From JAAYJK01 sp964501655 (GTDB lineage: Bacteria; Bacillota; Syntrophomonadia; Syntrophomonadales; Syntrophomonadaceae): 64,000 nucleotides of DNA. Numbering within the stretch: the first letter of the stretch is position 1; each line of letters begins with the position of its first letter. Under the pieces are notes generated by a model, which was not told the origin of the DNA, did not search any database, and was given only the letters and a program-made list of their open reading frames with translations. The stretch lies in assembly GCA_964501655.1 (NCBI GenBank), contig CAZCTN010000006.1, positions 56,014 to 120,013 on the forward strand, in the 5' to 3' direction. This document shows, piece after piece, positions 8,682 through 17,187 of this stretch. Both the position numbers and the translations under genes were made by a program.

Positions 8682-10238
8682 ATGAACAGGACTCCAATTA
8701 CCAAATGGAGTTGGGAAAAGCGGCCATTACCTATACCAGCGGAGGAAATCAAACAAACTAGAGACGCAGATGTAGTAATAGTCGGGGCTGGATTGGCCGG
8801 AATGGTGGCCGCGCTATCGGCCCGGGAAGCAGGAGCAAATCCCATATTAGTTGAAAAAAACTGGACTTTTTCCGCCCGCGGATTTCACAATGCAGCTTTT
8901 GGCAGCAGGGTTCAGCAGAAGATGGGGATTGAAGTTGACTATCGGCAGGTTATACGGGATTGGATAAGGTGGTCGCAGAGCAAAGCGGACGAGGTTCTGC
9001 TCTGGCACTTTGCCAGGAAGAGCGGCGCTTGCATGGACTGGCTGGTAGATATTGCCGAAGCCGGGGGGATGCAGACTGGAATTTGGGACGGCTATTACAA
9101 AGGGCCGGATTATACCGAGTATCCCGTTACCCACATGTTCTATGTTCCGGGCCAGCCTGATATTTCCTGGAATTATGGCTTGAGCATTATTTTAGACCAG
9201 AACCTCAGAACCAGCGGAGTAGAAATGCACTACAATATGCCGGCAGTTCGCTTGATCAGGGAAGATCACGGCCCGGTCACGGCAGTTATTGCCGGCCAAC
9301 CCGGCAGCTATACCCAATTTAATGTCAGACGGGGAGTTATCATAGCCACCGGAGACTATGCCTCGGATATGGAGATGCTGGAGCGTTATAATTCCTTCGC
9401 CCTGGAAGCCGATGCTCAAGTATATTTCCCCCAGGAGACCAACGCCGGTGAAGGTCATAAAATAGCCATGTGGGTAGGAGCGGCCATGCAAAAAGTGGAG
9501 CCCCATTCTACGGTTATCCACCTGGAAGCCGGGGCTATGAGTTATTTCTTTCTCCATGTTAATTCCCGGGGAAAACGTTTTAAAAACGAAGATGTCAACA
9601 CCCAGTCAAAAAGCTGCGGCAAACTGCTGGAACCCGGCGGAATTGCCTGGACCGTATACGATGCCAATGGCCTGGCCGATGTTCAGCGAACTATTATCAG
9701 CAGTATCGGCGGCGGATTGTTCTGGGATCAAACTGAGCGATTGATGGGACAGGAATGGGATATGGATGCTGAACAGGTCTTGTTGGAGGAGCACATCAAG
9801 ACCGGCAAGGTGGTCACCGCCAATACCCTGGAAGAACTGGCTAAAAAAATGAGGGTGCCAGTGGATAGTTTTCTTGCTACGGTAGCCCGTTACAACCAGA
9901 TGGTGGAGCAAAAGGATGACGAAGACTTTGGCAAAAGACCGGAGCTGCTTACTCCCATTGTAAAACCTCCCTTTTTTGCCGGTAAACTCCTGGCCACCAT
10001 ACTTACTGCGTCTGGCGGCCTGCGCACCAATACCGAATGCCAGGTGCTGGATGAGGATGACGAACCGATTGCAAATCTCTATGTAGCAGGCTCTACGGCG
10101 GGTGGTTTTTTTGCCAATGACTATCCCACTATCTGCCCCGGTATAGGTCATGGGCGCTGTATTACCTTTGGGCGTATCGCCGGAATTGCAGCCGCCGGGA
10201 AAAATGTGGATGACTATATCCCTTCCCGGCGCATATAG
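8682..10238 (+). CDS. FAD-binding reductase, cytoplasmic paralogue
   Basis: Close paralogue of the Tat lipoprotein at 5311; most motifs are identical in order and wording, including KWSWE near the N-terminus, IVGAGLAGMVAALSAREAGA for FAD, GPDYTEYPVTH, RFKNEDVNTQSKSC and the C-terminal YVAGSTAGGFFANDYPT and GIGHGRCITFGR. It starts at the KWSW segment that follows the lipobox in the other protein, so it has no signal and should remain in the cytoplasm. Family: fumarate reductase/FAD_binding_2; substrate unknown. The ATG follows GGGG at eight bases. The end of the gene is followed by remnants of two regulators, suggesting that this locus has been rearranged. Confidence 0.85.
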   Translation: MNRTPITKWSWEKRPLPIPAEEIKQTRDADVVIVGAGLAGMVAALSAREAGANPILVEKNWTFSARGFHNAAFGSRVQQKMGIEVDYRQVIRDWIRWSQSKADEVLLWHFARKSGACMDWLVDIAEAGGMQTGIWDGYYKGPDYTEYPVTHMFYVPGQPDISWNYGLSIILDQNLRTSGVEMHYNMPAVRLIREDHGPVTAVIAGQPGSYTQFNVRRGVIIATGDYASDMEMLERYNSFALEADAQVYFPQETNAGEGHKIAMWVGAAMQKVEPHSTVIHLEAGAMSYFFLHVNSRGKRFKNEDVNTQSKSCGKLLEPGGIAWTVYDANGLADVQRTIISSIGGGLFWDQTERLMGQEWDMDAEQVLLEEHIKTGKVVTANTLEELAKKMRVPVDSFLATVARYNQMVEQKDDEDFGKRPELLTPIVKPPFFAGKLLATILTASGGLRTNTECQVLDEDDEPIANLYVAGSTAGGFFANDYPTICPGIGHGRCITFGRIAGIAAAGKNVDDYIPSRRI

Positions 10239-10258
10239 GCAAAAGCACTACCCAGGCT

Positions 10259-10570
10259 TTAATCCTCGCTTAGTCTGGATCTGATCTGCTCATACAGGTT
10301 GTATTCCTTGATTTTACGATATAGGGTTGATCTGCTCATCCCCAACCTGCCGGCAGCTTCAGATACATTGTAATTGTAAGCAGTTTGCAGAAAAGCTTGA
10401 ATGATGGCTATTATTACCATTTTCTTAATGGAAAGATTGTTCTCCGCTGAGGCCAGGTCCATATCATAATCTGACTCCGGCCGAAGGGCTCCGATCAATC
10501 CGCTGATCTCATCAGGCAGGTTATTCGGTTTTATTACACCGTCATTGGCCGTATTTACGGCGTACAACCT
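10259..10570 (-). pseudogene. C-terminal stump of a sigma-54-dependent regulator
   Basis: The open frame carries the end of a bacterial enhancer-binding protein: LYAVNTANDGVIKPNNLP matches the segment that closes the AAA+ domain (usually RAVNLA...I.P.DLP), and the last 45 residues are a Fis-type helix-turn-helix (VSEAAGRLGMSRSTLYRKIK). The whole sensor and ATPase domains are missing. The only start is a TTG at 10567 without a proper ribosome binding site. Homology stops abruptly near 10570, where the remnant of a rightward PucR-type gene begins. I read it as a truncated, non-functional copy, though a free Fis-like domain cannot be excluded. Confidence 0.75.
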
Positions 10571-10659
10571 GGGATCTTTCCCAGATGCTTACCCGGGTAA
10601 ACCTTTATACAGCGAGAAAAGTCTGGGACACCCTGGAACTCAATGGATATCTGAGTTAA
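10568..10659 (+). pseudogene. C-terminal stump of a PucR-type regulator
   Basis: In the plus frame ending with TAA 10657-10659 the sequence reads WDLSQMLTRVNLYTARKVW followed by DTLELNGYLS. This lines up with the last residues of the intact regulator at 7314-8513 (VDFSLFETRLHLYTAIRAW, DTL). Only about 30 codons remain. Upstream of 10568 the similarity ends, at the same point where the sigma-54 regulator stump starts on the other strand. A deletion that removed the 5' halves of two divergent regulator genes would give this arrangement. Confidence 0.7.
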
Positions 10660-10676
10660 CCCGGCTGCCAGCCGGG
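10660..10676. terminator. Short hairpin after regulator stump
   Basis: CCCGGCT and AGCCGGG pair around GCC immediately after the stump's stop codon. No T tract, so termination is uncertain. Confidence 0.35.
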
Positions 10677-10708
10677 CAGGGATAGTGGTTTAATTATCCA
10701 GGATAGGC

Positions 10709-11230
10709 TTAAAACAATAGTTCTATGTTGTCCCAGCCATAAGCGGCAAATAGCAATTCTTCTTCAGCAATGGCAAAAACCCTGGTGGTTACCTGTTTTC
10801 CACCCAGCATCTCATAAAAACCACAGGCAGAGCCAGACTCCAGGGTCCAGAGCATCAGAGAAGATATTCCGGATTGAAAAAGCTGACCGGCGGCAGCCTT
10901 GACCAGCATTCTGCCTATCCCCTTATTCTGCCATGATTGTAAAACATATAAAGCATATATTTCCCCGGCATAAGGTATGATTCCCATTCTTTCCCGGCCT
11001 CCTATAACAAAACCCAGCACTTCTCCCTGCTCATCTTCCGCTACGCAGGCAAACGAAAGCTCCTCCGTTTGATCAATATAATCCCGGAAATGTTTTTCCC
11101 GGTCCTCATAAGATAGAGCATTCAAGAAATCATCAGATATTATCCCGCAGAAAGCTGATCTCCAGGTATCCACATTTACTCTGGCGATAGCAGCAGCATC
11201 CTCCCTTTGGGCCTTTCTAACCCGTATCAT
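10709..11230 (-). CDS. GNAT-family N-acetyltransferase
   Basis: Acetyl-CoA-dependent acyltransferase of the GNAT fold, 173 residues, single domain. The acetyl-CoA pyrophosphate loop is QNKGIGR at residues 101-107, preceded by the beta-strand YALYVLQ and followed by the usual amphipathic helix; the IYALYVLQSWQNKGIG wording is typical of the RimI/Acetyltransf_1 group. The start has a perfect AAGGAGGTG seven to eight bases upstream. It is not in an obvious operon; substrate cannot be assigned. Confidence 0.85.
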   Translation of the reverse strand: MIRVRKAQREDAAAIARVNVDTWRSAFCGIISDDFLNALSYEDREKHFRDYIDQTEELSFACVAEDEQGEVLGFVIGGRERMGIIPYAGEIYALYVLQSWQNKGIGRMLVKAAAGQLFQSGISSLMLWTLESGSACGFYEMLGGKQVTTRVFAIAEEELLFAAYGWDNIELLF

Positions 11231-11341
11231 AAAGCACCTCCTTCATTTTTTAGAATTCGGGGAACCTCCCCCCCGGGGCTCTCACCTTTTTAGGATTATA
11301 TGCATATTATAGATCATAACGTGTTCACGGAGGACTGATAC

Positions 11342-11665
11342 ATGAGCAGAACTTTGCATTACAAGAATGTGAACAAAAAACGGTTTGAATGTATGAAATC
11401 CACTATGCGTTCCCGGGTGAACGAATTCGCCCGCATCCACCATTACACTATCAGCGTCTGGCAGGTACCAGACAAGGATTCGGGACGATGGCATATAAAG
11501 CTGGAAAGCAACAAAATGAACAAACCCGGTCTGGATTTTATAGCCAACGTAAAACGCAGTCCCAACAACCAGTTGACCATCGATCTGGTCCATATGCCCG
11601 CGTTCATATCCACATCCAGCGCCGTAAGGGAAGTCAATGCAGTCTATAATAGCTGCAGCGAATAA
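11342..11665 (+). CDS. Small basic protein of unknown family
   Basis: A 107-residue cytoplasmic protein, rich in Lys, Arg, His and Asn, with no membrane segment or motif that I recognise. GGAGG stands eight bases before the ATG, which argues that it is a real gene. It has alternating polar and hydrophobic strands (HYTISVWQVP, GRWHIKLESN, QLTIDLVHMP) suggesting a small beta-sheet protein. A perfect 28-bp inverted repeat follows 11 bases after the stop codon and may act as its terminator. Confidence 0.6.
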   Translation: MSRTLHYKNVNKKRFECMKSTMRSRVNEFARIHHYTISVWQVPDKDSGRWHIKLESNKMNKPGLDFIANVKRSPNNQLTIDLVHMPAFISTSSAVREVNAVYNSCSE

Positions 11666-11676
11666 AAATCAAGAAA

Positions 11677-11740
11677 AAACAAGGGGACGGTTCTTTTGTT
11701 TGCTGGCATACAAGCAAACAAAAGAACCGTCCCCTTGTTT
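11677..11740. repeat. Perfect 28-bp inverted repeat (REP-like hairpin)
   Basis: Positions 11677-11704 and 11713-11740 are exact reverse complements around the 8-base loop GGCATACA. The arm contains GGGGACGGTTCTTTTG, a wording I associate with dispersed hairpins that accompany Y1/RAYT-type transposases in Clostridia. No transposase is in this window. It separates two convergent genes and could also end their transcripts. Confidence 0.75.
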
Positions 11741-11748
11741 GGTGTATG

Positions 11749-12213
11749 CTAGGTGTCGTAAGTGGGATGTCCCTCGGGGATGATGCCCCAGGAACTGCCA
11801 TTTGCATTGCGGCATATGACTTTGTATATACCGGCGTTCAGTATTATTCTTTTGCATAAAAAACATGGCTCAGCATCTATCGGTTTGCCGCTGGGCACAT
11901 CATAACCAGCCAGGTATAGGATACCTCCCAGGGTTTTCCCTCTGCCGGCATTGATAATGGCGTTCATCTCTGCGTGGACACTGCGGCATAACTCATAACG
12001 TTCTCCGCTGGGCACGCCTTTTTGTTCCCGATCACAGAAGCCTAGGTCGCAGCAGTTGGGAAGGCCCCGGGGCGCTCCGGTATAACCGGTGGAAACAATA
12101 GCGTCATTTTTAATAATAACTGCTCCGTAGTTTCTTCGCAAACAGGTGCCGCGCGAAGCTACGTCCAGGGCAATATTTAAGTAATAATCATTTTTACTAG
12201 GTCTGGGCTTCAA
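11749..12213 (-). CDS. Deoxycytidylate deaminase (ComEB-like)
   Basis: Zinc-dependent deaminase that converts dCMP to dUMP for thymidylate synthesis. The zinc site is visible: HAE in VHAEMNAI (first ligand plus catalytic glutamate) and PCFLC with two cysteines about 35 residues later. Length (about 154 residues) and the GYTGAPRGLPNC loop are typical of the ComEB/dCMP deaminase family. Start: AGGAG is eight bases before a TTG at 12213; GTG at 12222 and ATG at 12219 are too close to the ribosome binding site. The gene appears to stand alone. Confidence 0.87.
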   Translation of the reverse strand: MKPRPSKNDYYLNIALDVASRGTCLRRNYGAVIIKNDAIVSTGYTGAPRGLPNCCDLGFCDREQKGVPSGERYELCRSVHAEMNAIINAGRGKTLGGILYLAGYDVPSGKPIDAEPCFLCKRIILNAGIYKVICRNANGSSWGIIPEGHPTYDT

Positions 12214-12388
12214 GGCCATCACTCCTAAAGATCAGGTATTTTTCAGATAAAACATCTGGTATAGCATATATTCATTCTATCGGTTATTCCCGGTCAACAG
12301 TTAATAGGACTCATATGGTCGTATCTGCCTAAACCATACCTGAACAATCCGGGCACAAATCCTTTCGGAAGGCTATATCATTCTGAAA

Positions 12389-14530
12389 TCAGCTGTTCTG
12401 ACGCATGGACAGCGCTACTCGGCCCCTCTCTTTTTCTATCGATATCACCCTTACGCTTACCCGGTCCCCTACATTTACAATATCCATAGGGTGTTTTACA
12501 TAATTATCAGCCAGCTGGGATATATGTATCATTCCACTTTGTTTGAGTCCTATATCAACGAAGGCTCCAAAATCAACTACATTTATTACTGTACCCTGCA
12601 GTTCCATCCCTTCCTGCAGATCATCCAGATTTAATATGTCTTCTCTGAAAACCGGAGCGGGAAGTTCCTCACGGGGATCTCGCCCCGGCTTGCCCAGATC
12701 ATCGATAATGTCTTTCAGGGTCATAACACCGGCCTCCAGAGTCTCGGCGGTACTCTGCAGCGGAAGTTTGGCCAGTTGTTCTTTAAGCTCCCTGCTGCCT
12801 ATGTGGCTCCAATCGGCTTCCAGCATCCTTAATATTTTTTCCGTCAGGGCATACGATTCAGGGTGAATTGCAGTCGCATCCAGGGGATGCTCTCCTCCGG
12901 GCAAACGCAAGAATCCGGCACATTGCTCAAAGGTTTTCGGACCCAGGCGGGGGACCTTGACCAGATCGTGCCGACGCCTGAACATTCCGTTGCTTTCCCG
13001 GTATTTAACTATGTTTTCGGCCACTGGCATATTAATTCCTGCCACATAGCTTAACAGTGATGCCGAGGCGGTATTCAGATCCACCCCCACGTAATTTACT
13101 ACGGTTTCTACTACCGCTGCCAGTTTCTCTTCCAGTATTTTACCGTTAATATCGTGCTGATACTGTCCTACCCCGATAGCCCTTGGTTCTATCTTGACCA
13201 GTTCTGCCAGCGGGTCCTGCAGCCGACGCGCAATGGATACTGCACTCCTCTGGGACACATCAAGTTCAGGAAATTCCCGGGCGGCCAAGGTGGAGGCTGA
13301 ATATACGCTGGCCCCGGCTTCATTCACTATTATGTAAGCCAGCTGATAATTTTGATTCTCCCGGATAAAATCAGCTATAAATTTTTCTGTCTCCCGGGAG
13401 GCAGTACCATTGCCTATGGCGATTAGGCTTATATCATGCCGGTCCACCATACGGCGGAGTGTCTCTCTGGCCTCAGCTATCTGCTGGCGGGGAGGAGTGG
13501 GGTATATTACTCCCGTCTCCAGCAGCTTACCGGTCTCGTCAACCACTCCCAGCTTGCATCCGGTACGAAAGGCCGGGTCTACTCCCAGTACTCTATTTCC
13601 CTTGACCGGAGGCTGCAGCAATAATTTGCGGAGGTTCTGGGAAAAGATGTTTATGGCCTGTTTTTCAGCCTTTTCGGTGAGTTCAGCCCGAATGTCTCTT
13701 TGTACCGCCGGCTGGATCAAGCGCTTGTAGGAATCCAGTATCGCTTCTGCGGCCGGCTGTGAAGTTATCGATGCCGGCCGGACCAATTTGTCCTCCAGAA
13801 ATTTTATTATTGGGCTTTCGTCTACGTCTATCTTAACTTTTAATATTTCCTCTCTTTCACCCCGGTTTATGGCCAGGATCCTGTGAGCCGGAATTTTTTT
13901 AACTTCTTCCTTATAATTATAGTACATGGTATATACGGATTGAACTTCAGCATCACGGGCAGCGGAACTTACCACCCCCTGACGGCGGGTATAATCCCTT
14001 ATCCATCCTCGTACCAGGGGTTCATCGGCTATACTCTCGGCGATTATATCCCGGGCTCCTTTGAGGGCCTCCTCTGCTGTTGGAACTGCTTCACTAATAA
14101 ATTCAAAGGCTTTTTCTTCCAGTGATCCCTGGGCAGGAAAAGAAAGGATATATTCAGCCAGGGGCTCCAAACCCTTTTCTCTGGCTGCCGCCCCCCTGCT
14201 TTTCTTCTTGGGCCGAAAAGGCCGGTATATGTCGTCAACAGCGGTAATTCCGGCAGCTTGCCAGATCTTTTCCTGCAATTCTGGTGTCATTTTGCCCTGT
14301 TCGTCGATGAGACGTATCACATTTTGTTTGCGTTCCTCCAGGCTGCGGTTGGAACTCAGCAGTTCTTCTATCTGCCTTATCTGTACTTCGTCCAGTCCCC
14401 CGGTCATTTCCTTTCGGTACCGGGCGATAAAAGGTATGGTATTGCCGTCATCCAACAGGGTTACAGTACTCTCTACTTTTTTGATGTCAATGCCGCTTGT
14501 TCGTGCTATGGTGTCCAGTATTCTATTAAT
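12389..14530 (-). CDS. tex: Transcription accessory protein Tex (S1 RNA-binding)
   Basis: Cytoplasmic RNA-binding protein of about 713 residues. Domain order is Tex N-terminal helical region, YqgF/RNase H-like core, helix-hairpin-helix segment (VGVDLNTASASLLSYV), and a C-terminal S1 domain (GMELQGTVINVVDFGAFVDI). The conserved start of the protein (ILDTIARTSGIDIKKVES, then TVTLLDDGNTIPF) is present, but the only start-like codon in frame with a ribosome binding site is ATT at 14530-14528, eight bases after AGGAGG. The first standard start is a TTG at 14455, which would cut off 25 conserved residues. An ATT start is therefore proposed. The DUF1836 gene ends 26 bases upstream. Confidence 0.88.
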   Translation of the reverse strand: MNRILDTIARTSGIDIKKVESTVTLLDDGNTIPFIARYRKEMTGGLDEVQIRQIEELLSSNRSLEERKQNVIRLIDEQGKMTPELQEKIWQAAGITAVDDIYRPFRPKKKSRGAAAREKGLEPLAEYILSFPAQGSLEEKAFEFISEAVPTAEEALKGARDIIAESIADEPLVRGWIRDYTRRQGVVSSAARDAEVQSVYTMYYNYKEEVKKIPAHRILAINRGEREEILKVKIDVDESPIIKFLEDKLVRPASITSQPAAEAILDSYKRLIQPAVQRDIRAELTEKAEKQAINIFSQNLRKLLLQPPVKGNRVLGVDPAFRTGCKLGVVDETGKLLETGVIYPTPPRQQIAEARETLRRMVDRHDISLIAIGNGTASRETEKFIADFIRENQNYQLAYIIVNEAGASVYSASTLAAREFPELDVSQRSAVSIARRLQDPLAELVKIEPRAIGVGQYQHDINGKILEEKLAAVVETVVNYVGVDLNTASASLLSYVAGINMPVAENIVKYRESNGMFRRRHDLVKVPRLGPKTFEQCAGFLRLPGGEHPLDATAIHPESYALTEKILRMLEADWSHIGSRELKEQLAKLPLQSTAETLEAGVMTLKDIIDDLGKPGRDPREELPAPVFREDILNLDDLQEGMELQGTVINVVDFGAFVDIGLKQSGMIHISQLADNYVKHPMDIVNVGDRVSVRVISIEKERGRVALSMRQNS

Positions 14531-14556
14531 GCCTATCTCCTCCTGTGTTCCATTAA

Positions 14557-15126
14557 TTAAAAATATTTGTCAATGATCTTTTCAGCTAATCTTTTTTCGT
14601 TTTCCGCCCGGCTGAGTAAAAGCATGGCCAGTAAGAACCACTGCTGTTGCTCGACTTCCTCCGGCTCGGTCCCTGTTATCTCCGGTATGGATTCCAGTTC
14701 CTGAAAAACTGCTGCCTCCAGTTTGGCGTATCGATCCTGCTCAGTTTCCAAAAAGGTTTCATACATTTTCTGCACATAAGCTCCATCATCCTTTAATCCC
14801 AGAAATAGGTGGGAAAACAGCTGTCCAATGTCATTGATGGAAAGCATCTGTTTGAGATGATAGATCAAGAGCAGCAGGATCATATTGTCCCGGGAATATT
14901 TCTTGTTTCGGGGGGGAATTAATAACCCGGCTTTGGCGTAGTTATTTATCATGGCTTTGGTCAACACCTTATCCTCTTCGTTGCGTTTATACCCGCTCAG
15001 CTTGTTATCCATGAAGGTAGTGACCTGATCCATATAGAGTTCAATATCAGGAATATCTTCCGTTCGCAGCTGGGCAGCAGATGAGATTTCCCGGATAAGT
15101 CTGCTTATATTCTCCGATGGGAGCAT
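14557..15126 (-). CDS. DUF1836 family protein
   Basis: Cytoplasmic protein of about 189 residues of the DUF1836 family, found in Firmicutes; its N-terminal part resembles a MerR-like winged helix (LTKAMINNYAKAGLLIPP, KYSRDNMILLLLIYHL), so it may bind DNA, but the function is not established. The start is placed at the ATG at 15126, seven bases after GGAGG; an upstream ATG at 15162 has no ribosome binding site. It is followed closely by tex on the same strand and likely shares its transcript. Confidence 0.75.
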   Translation of the reverse strand: MLPSENISRLIREISSAAQLRTEDIPDIELYMDQVTTFMDNKLSGYKRNEEDKVLTKAMINNYAKAGLLIPPRNKKYSRDNMILLLLIYHLKQMLSINDIGQLFSHLFLGLKDDGAYVQKMYETFLETEQDRYAKLEAAVFQELESIPEITGTEPEEVEQQQWFLLAMLLLSRAENEKRLAEKIIDKYF

Positions 15127-15259
15127 AAATATTCCTCCATCTCCAAATAATATTATATACATGTTATTATTTATTGCCTATTTGCACAAGATGTATTAAT
15201 ATATAGATATCTTATTACATAGTATTAAATACTACATTTTGTTACATGGAGGTTTATTT

Positions 15260-15991
15260 ATGTATTCACCTGATTGCAAAACCAATCCGGTCGGCCAGGC
15301 TGTAGCTGGCCGGCCAGGCCGACGTAAAGGCGATATCAGCCGCTTCATCCGGCCCGGGGAGGCGGTAAACGGTTTAACTCATCTTCTGGGGGCATTTCTG
15401 GCCATTCCGGCTTTGTACCTGCTGATTCACCAGGCTCCCCCTGGCAAAGGCCTGGCTTTCTATGTTTCTCTCTATGTTTTTGGCATCAGCCTTTTTTTGC
15501 TCTATGCCGCCAGCAGCAGTTATCACCTGCTAAACCTGTCCGAAAAGTGCACTTTGAACCTCAGGCGTATGGATCATATGATGATCTATATACTAATAGC
15601 CGGTTCCTACACTCCTATATGCATAATAGCTTTGCCCGGCTGGTGGGGATGGGGCTTGTTAATTGCGGTGTGGAGCATTGCTATTGCCGGCATATGCCTT
15701 AAAATCTGGTTTTTTAACGCTCCCCGCTGGTTTTCTACCCTTTTGTATACTCTTATGGGGTGGATGGTTATGATAGCCCTTTACCCCCTTTACCTGCGGG
15801 TATCTTTTTCAGGCATATTCTGGCTGGCCCTGGGCGGAGTAAGCTATACTACCGGGGCAGTAATATACGCTATAAAGAAACCCAATCTCAATATCAAATA
15901 CCTGGGGTTCCATGAAATATTTCATCTATTTGTCCTGATGGGCAGTTTCTGCCACTACTGGATGATTTACCGGTATCTGCTGCCGGTCTGA
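15260..15991 (+). CDS. Hemolysin III family membrane protein (PAQR superfamily)
   Basis: Integral membrane protein of 243 residues with seven predicted helices. It begins with the family signature GEAVNGLTHLLGA and ends with HEIFHLFVLMGSFCHYW, whose histidines, together with SSYHLL, form the zinc site typical of the PAQR/hemolysin III (YqfA, TrhA) superfamily. Some members affect membrane fluidity; haemolysis is not a proven role. ATG at 15260 follows GGAGG by seven bases; the in-frame TTG at 15239 is less likely. A two-way terminator follows. Confidence 0.87.
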   Translation: MYSPDCKTNPVGQAVAGRPGRRKGDISRFIRPGEAVNGLTHLLGAFLAIPALYLLIHQAPPGKGLAFYVSLYVFGISLFLLYAASSSYHLLNLSEKCTLNLRRMDHMMIYILIAGSYTPICIIALPGWWGWGLLIAVWSIAIAGICLKIWFFNAPRWFSTLLYTLMGWMVMIALYPLYLRVSFSGIFWLALGGVSYTTGAVIYAIKKPNLNIKYLGFHEIFHLFVLMGSFCHYWMIYRYLLPV

Positions 15992-16018
15992 TAAGAAGAT
16001 TGGTCCCCGGGCGCACCA

Positions 16019-16054
16019 AAAAAAGAGCCTCATCCAGGATGGGCTCTTTTTTTT
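16019..16054. terminator. Bidirectional terminator
   Basis: AAAAGAGCC at 16021-16029 pairs with GGCTCTTTT at 16042-16050; A-rich on the left and eight T residues on the right make it a rho-independent terminator for both convergent genes (hemolysin III and map). Confidence 0.88.
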
Positions 16055-16063
16055 GCGGACTAT

Positions 16064-16936
16064 TTACAGAGTCAATATTTCAACCCCATCTTCAGTAACC
16101 AATACGGTATGTTCCCACTGGGCTGATAGTGATCCGTCCTGGGTAACCGCGGTCCAGTTGTCACCCAATACCCGACAGCGGTAGTCCCCGGCATTGATCA
16201 TGGGTTCAACGGTGAGAACCATGTTGGGCACCAAAACCATGCCGGATTGCTGCTTTCCGTAGTGCTGAACAAACGGATCTTCATGAAATTTATTTCCAGT
16301 TCCGTGCCCGCCATAATTCTGCACCACGGAGAAGCCGTATTGCTTGGCATGCTGTTCAACCACATAGCCAATATGCCCGGTACGGTTAAAGGGTTTAACT
16401 TGTTCTATCCCCAGGTTCATGCATTCATAGGCAACCCGCACCAGGTTCCTGGCTTCTGCTGAAGGGTCTCCCAGCATGAACATGCGGCTCATATCTCCAT
16501 AATATCCTTCCAATATACAGGTGATATCAACGTTGAGTATATCTCCGTCTTTTAAAACCGTCCCATCCGGTATGCCATGGCATATAACATTATTAAGTGA
16601 GGTGCAAACGCTTTTGGGATAGCCATTATACCCCAGGGGGGCCGGGATGGCATTATTCTGAACAGTAATATCATGTACCCAGGTATTGATATCGTCGGTA
16701 GTAATCCCCACCTGTATCTTGTCGCTTACCAGATCCATTATTTTCTTGCTCAGTTGACTCGCCCGGCGAATACCATCAATCTGCGCCCTGGTTTTAATCA
16801 AATTACGCCCTGGGATGAGAACTCCCTGTTTTTTAAATTCTCGCAATTTCTCGTCCTGTTCCATATGGCACTTCTTGTATTTAACCCCGCTGCCGCACCA
16901 GCAAGGATCGTTGCGGGATATCCGTTCAAATAACAT
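16064..16936 (-). CDS. map: Type I methionine aminopeptidase with N-terminal SEC-C zinc motif
   Basis: Removes the initiator methionine from new proteins. The first 25 residues form a SEC-C zinc motif (RNDPCWCGSGVKYKKCH) like the end of SecA, which probably helps bind the ribosome. The peptidase domain follows, with the metal ligands in NVDITCILEGYYGDMSR, GHGTGNKFHE, TVEPMIN and WEHTVLV. At 290 residues it is the long MAP1 form known in several bacteria. It stands alone; a large imperfect hairpin lies upstream. Confidence 0.93.
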   Translation of the reverse strand: MLFERISRNDPCWCGSGVKYKKCHMEQDEKLREFKKQGVLIPGRNLIKTRAQIDGIRRASQLSKKIMDLVSDKIQVGITTDDINTWVHDITVQNNAIPAPLGYNGYPKSVCTSLNNVICHGIPDGTVLKDGDILNVDITCILEGYYGDMSRMFMLGDPSAEARNLVRVAYECMNLGIEQVKPFNRTGHIGYVVEQHAKQYGFSVVQNYGGHGTGNKFHEDPFVQHYGKQQSGMVLVPNMVLTVEPMINAGDYRCRVLGDNWTAVTQDGSLSAQWEHTVLVTEDGVEILTL

Positions 16937-16989
16937 TTTTATTTTGCTCAGGCTCCTTTCGTATCCTGCCCGTTATCATCATCCTTACT

Positions 16990-17039
16990 TATCTTACCCT
17001 TAAACCACAGCATTTGTCACTGCGGTTAAGGGCAAGATA
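16990..17039. other. Large imperfect hairpin upstream of map
   Basis: ATCTTACCCTTAAACCACAG and CTGCGGTTAAGGGCAAGAT pair almost fully around CATTTGTCA. It lies between the HAD gene's end and the map start. It may be a terminator or leader structure; there is no clear T tract. Confidence 0.45.
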
Positions 17040-17187
17040 TGATCTCGGCCCTATTCTATTATGGTGTACCTCTGCTTTTGCTGGTACTTAGTTGCACTTG
17101 GAAAACTCCGGCCTTTTCAAGGAGTAGGTTTAAATATCCCGGCCGCTGTTGGCGAAGCATGGCTCAAACACCCTCCAGGCAAGCTGA

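Noticed and set aside
16064..16936. SEC-C fusion to methionine aminopeptidase as a novelty
   Set aside because: This domain order is already known in several bacterial lineages.
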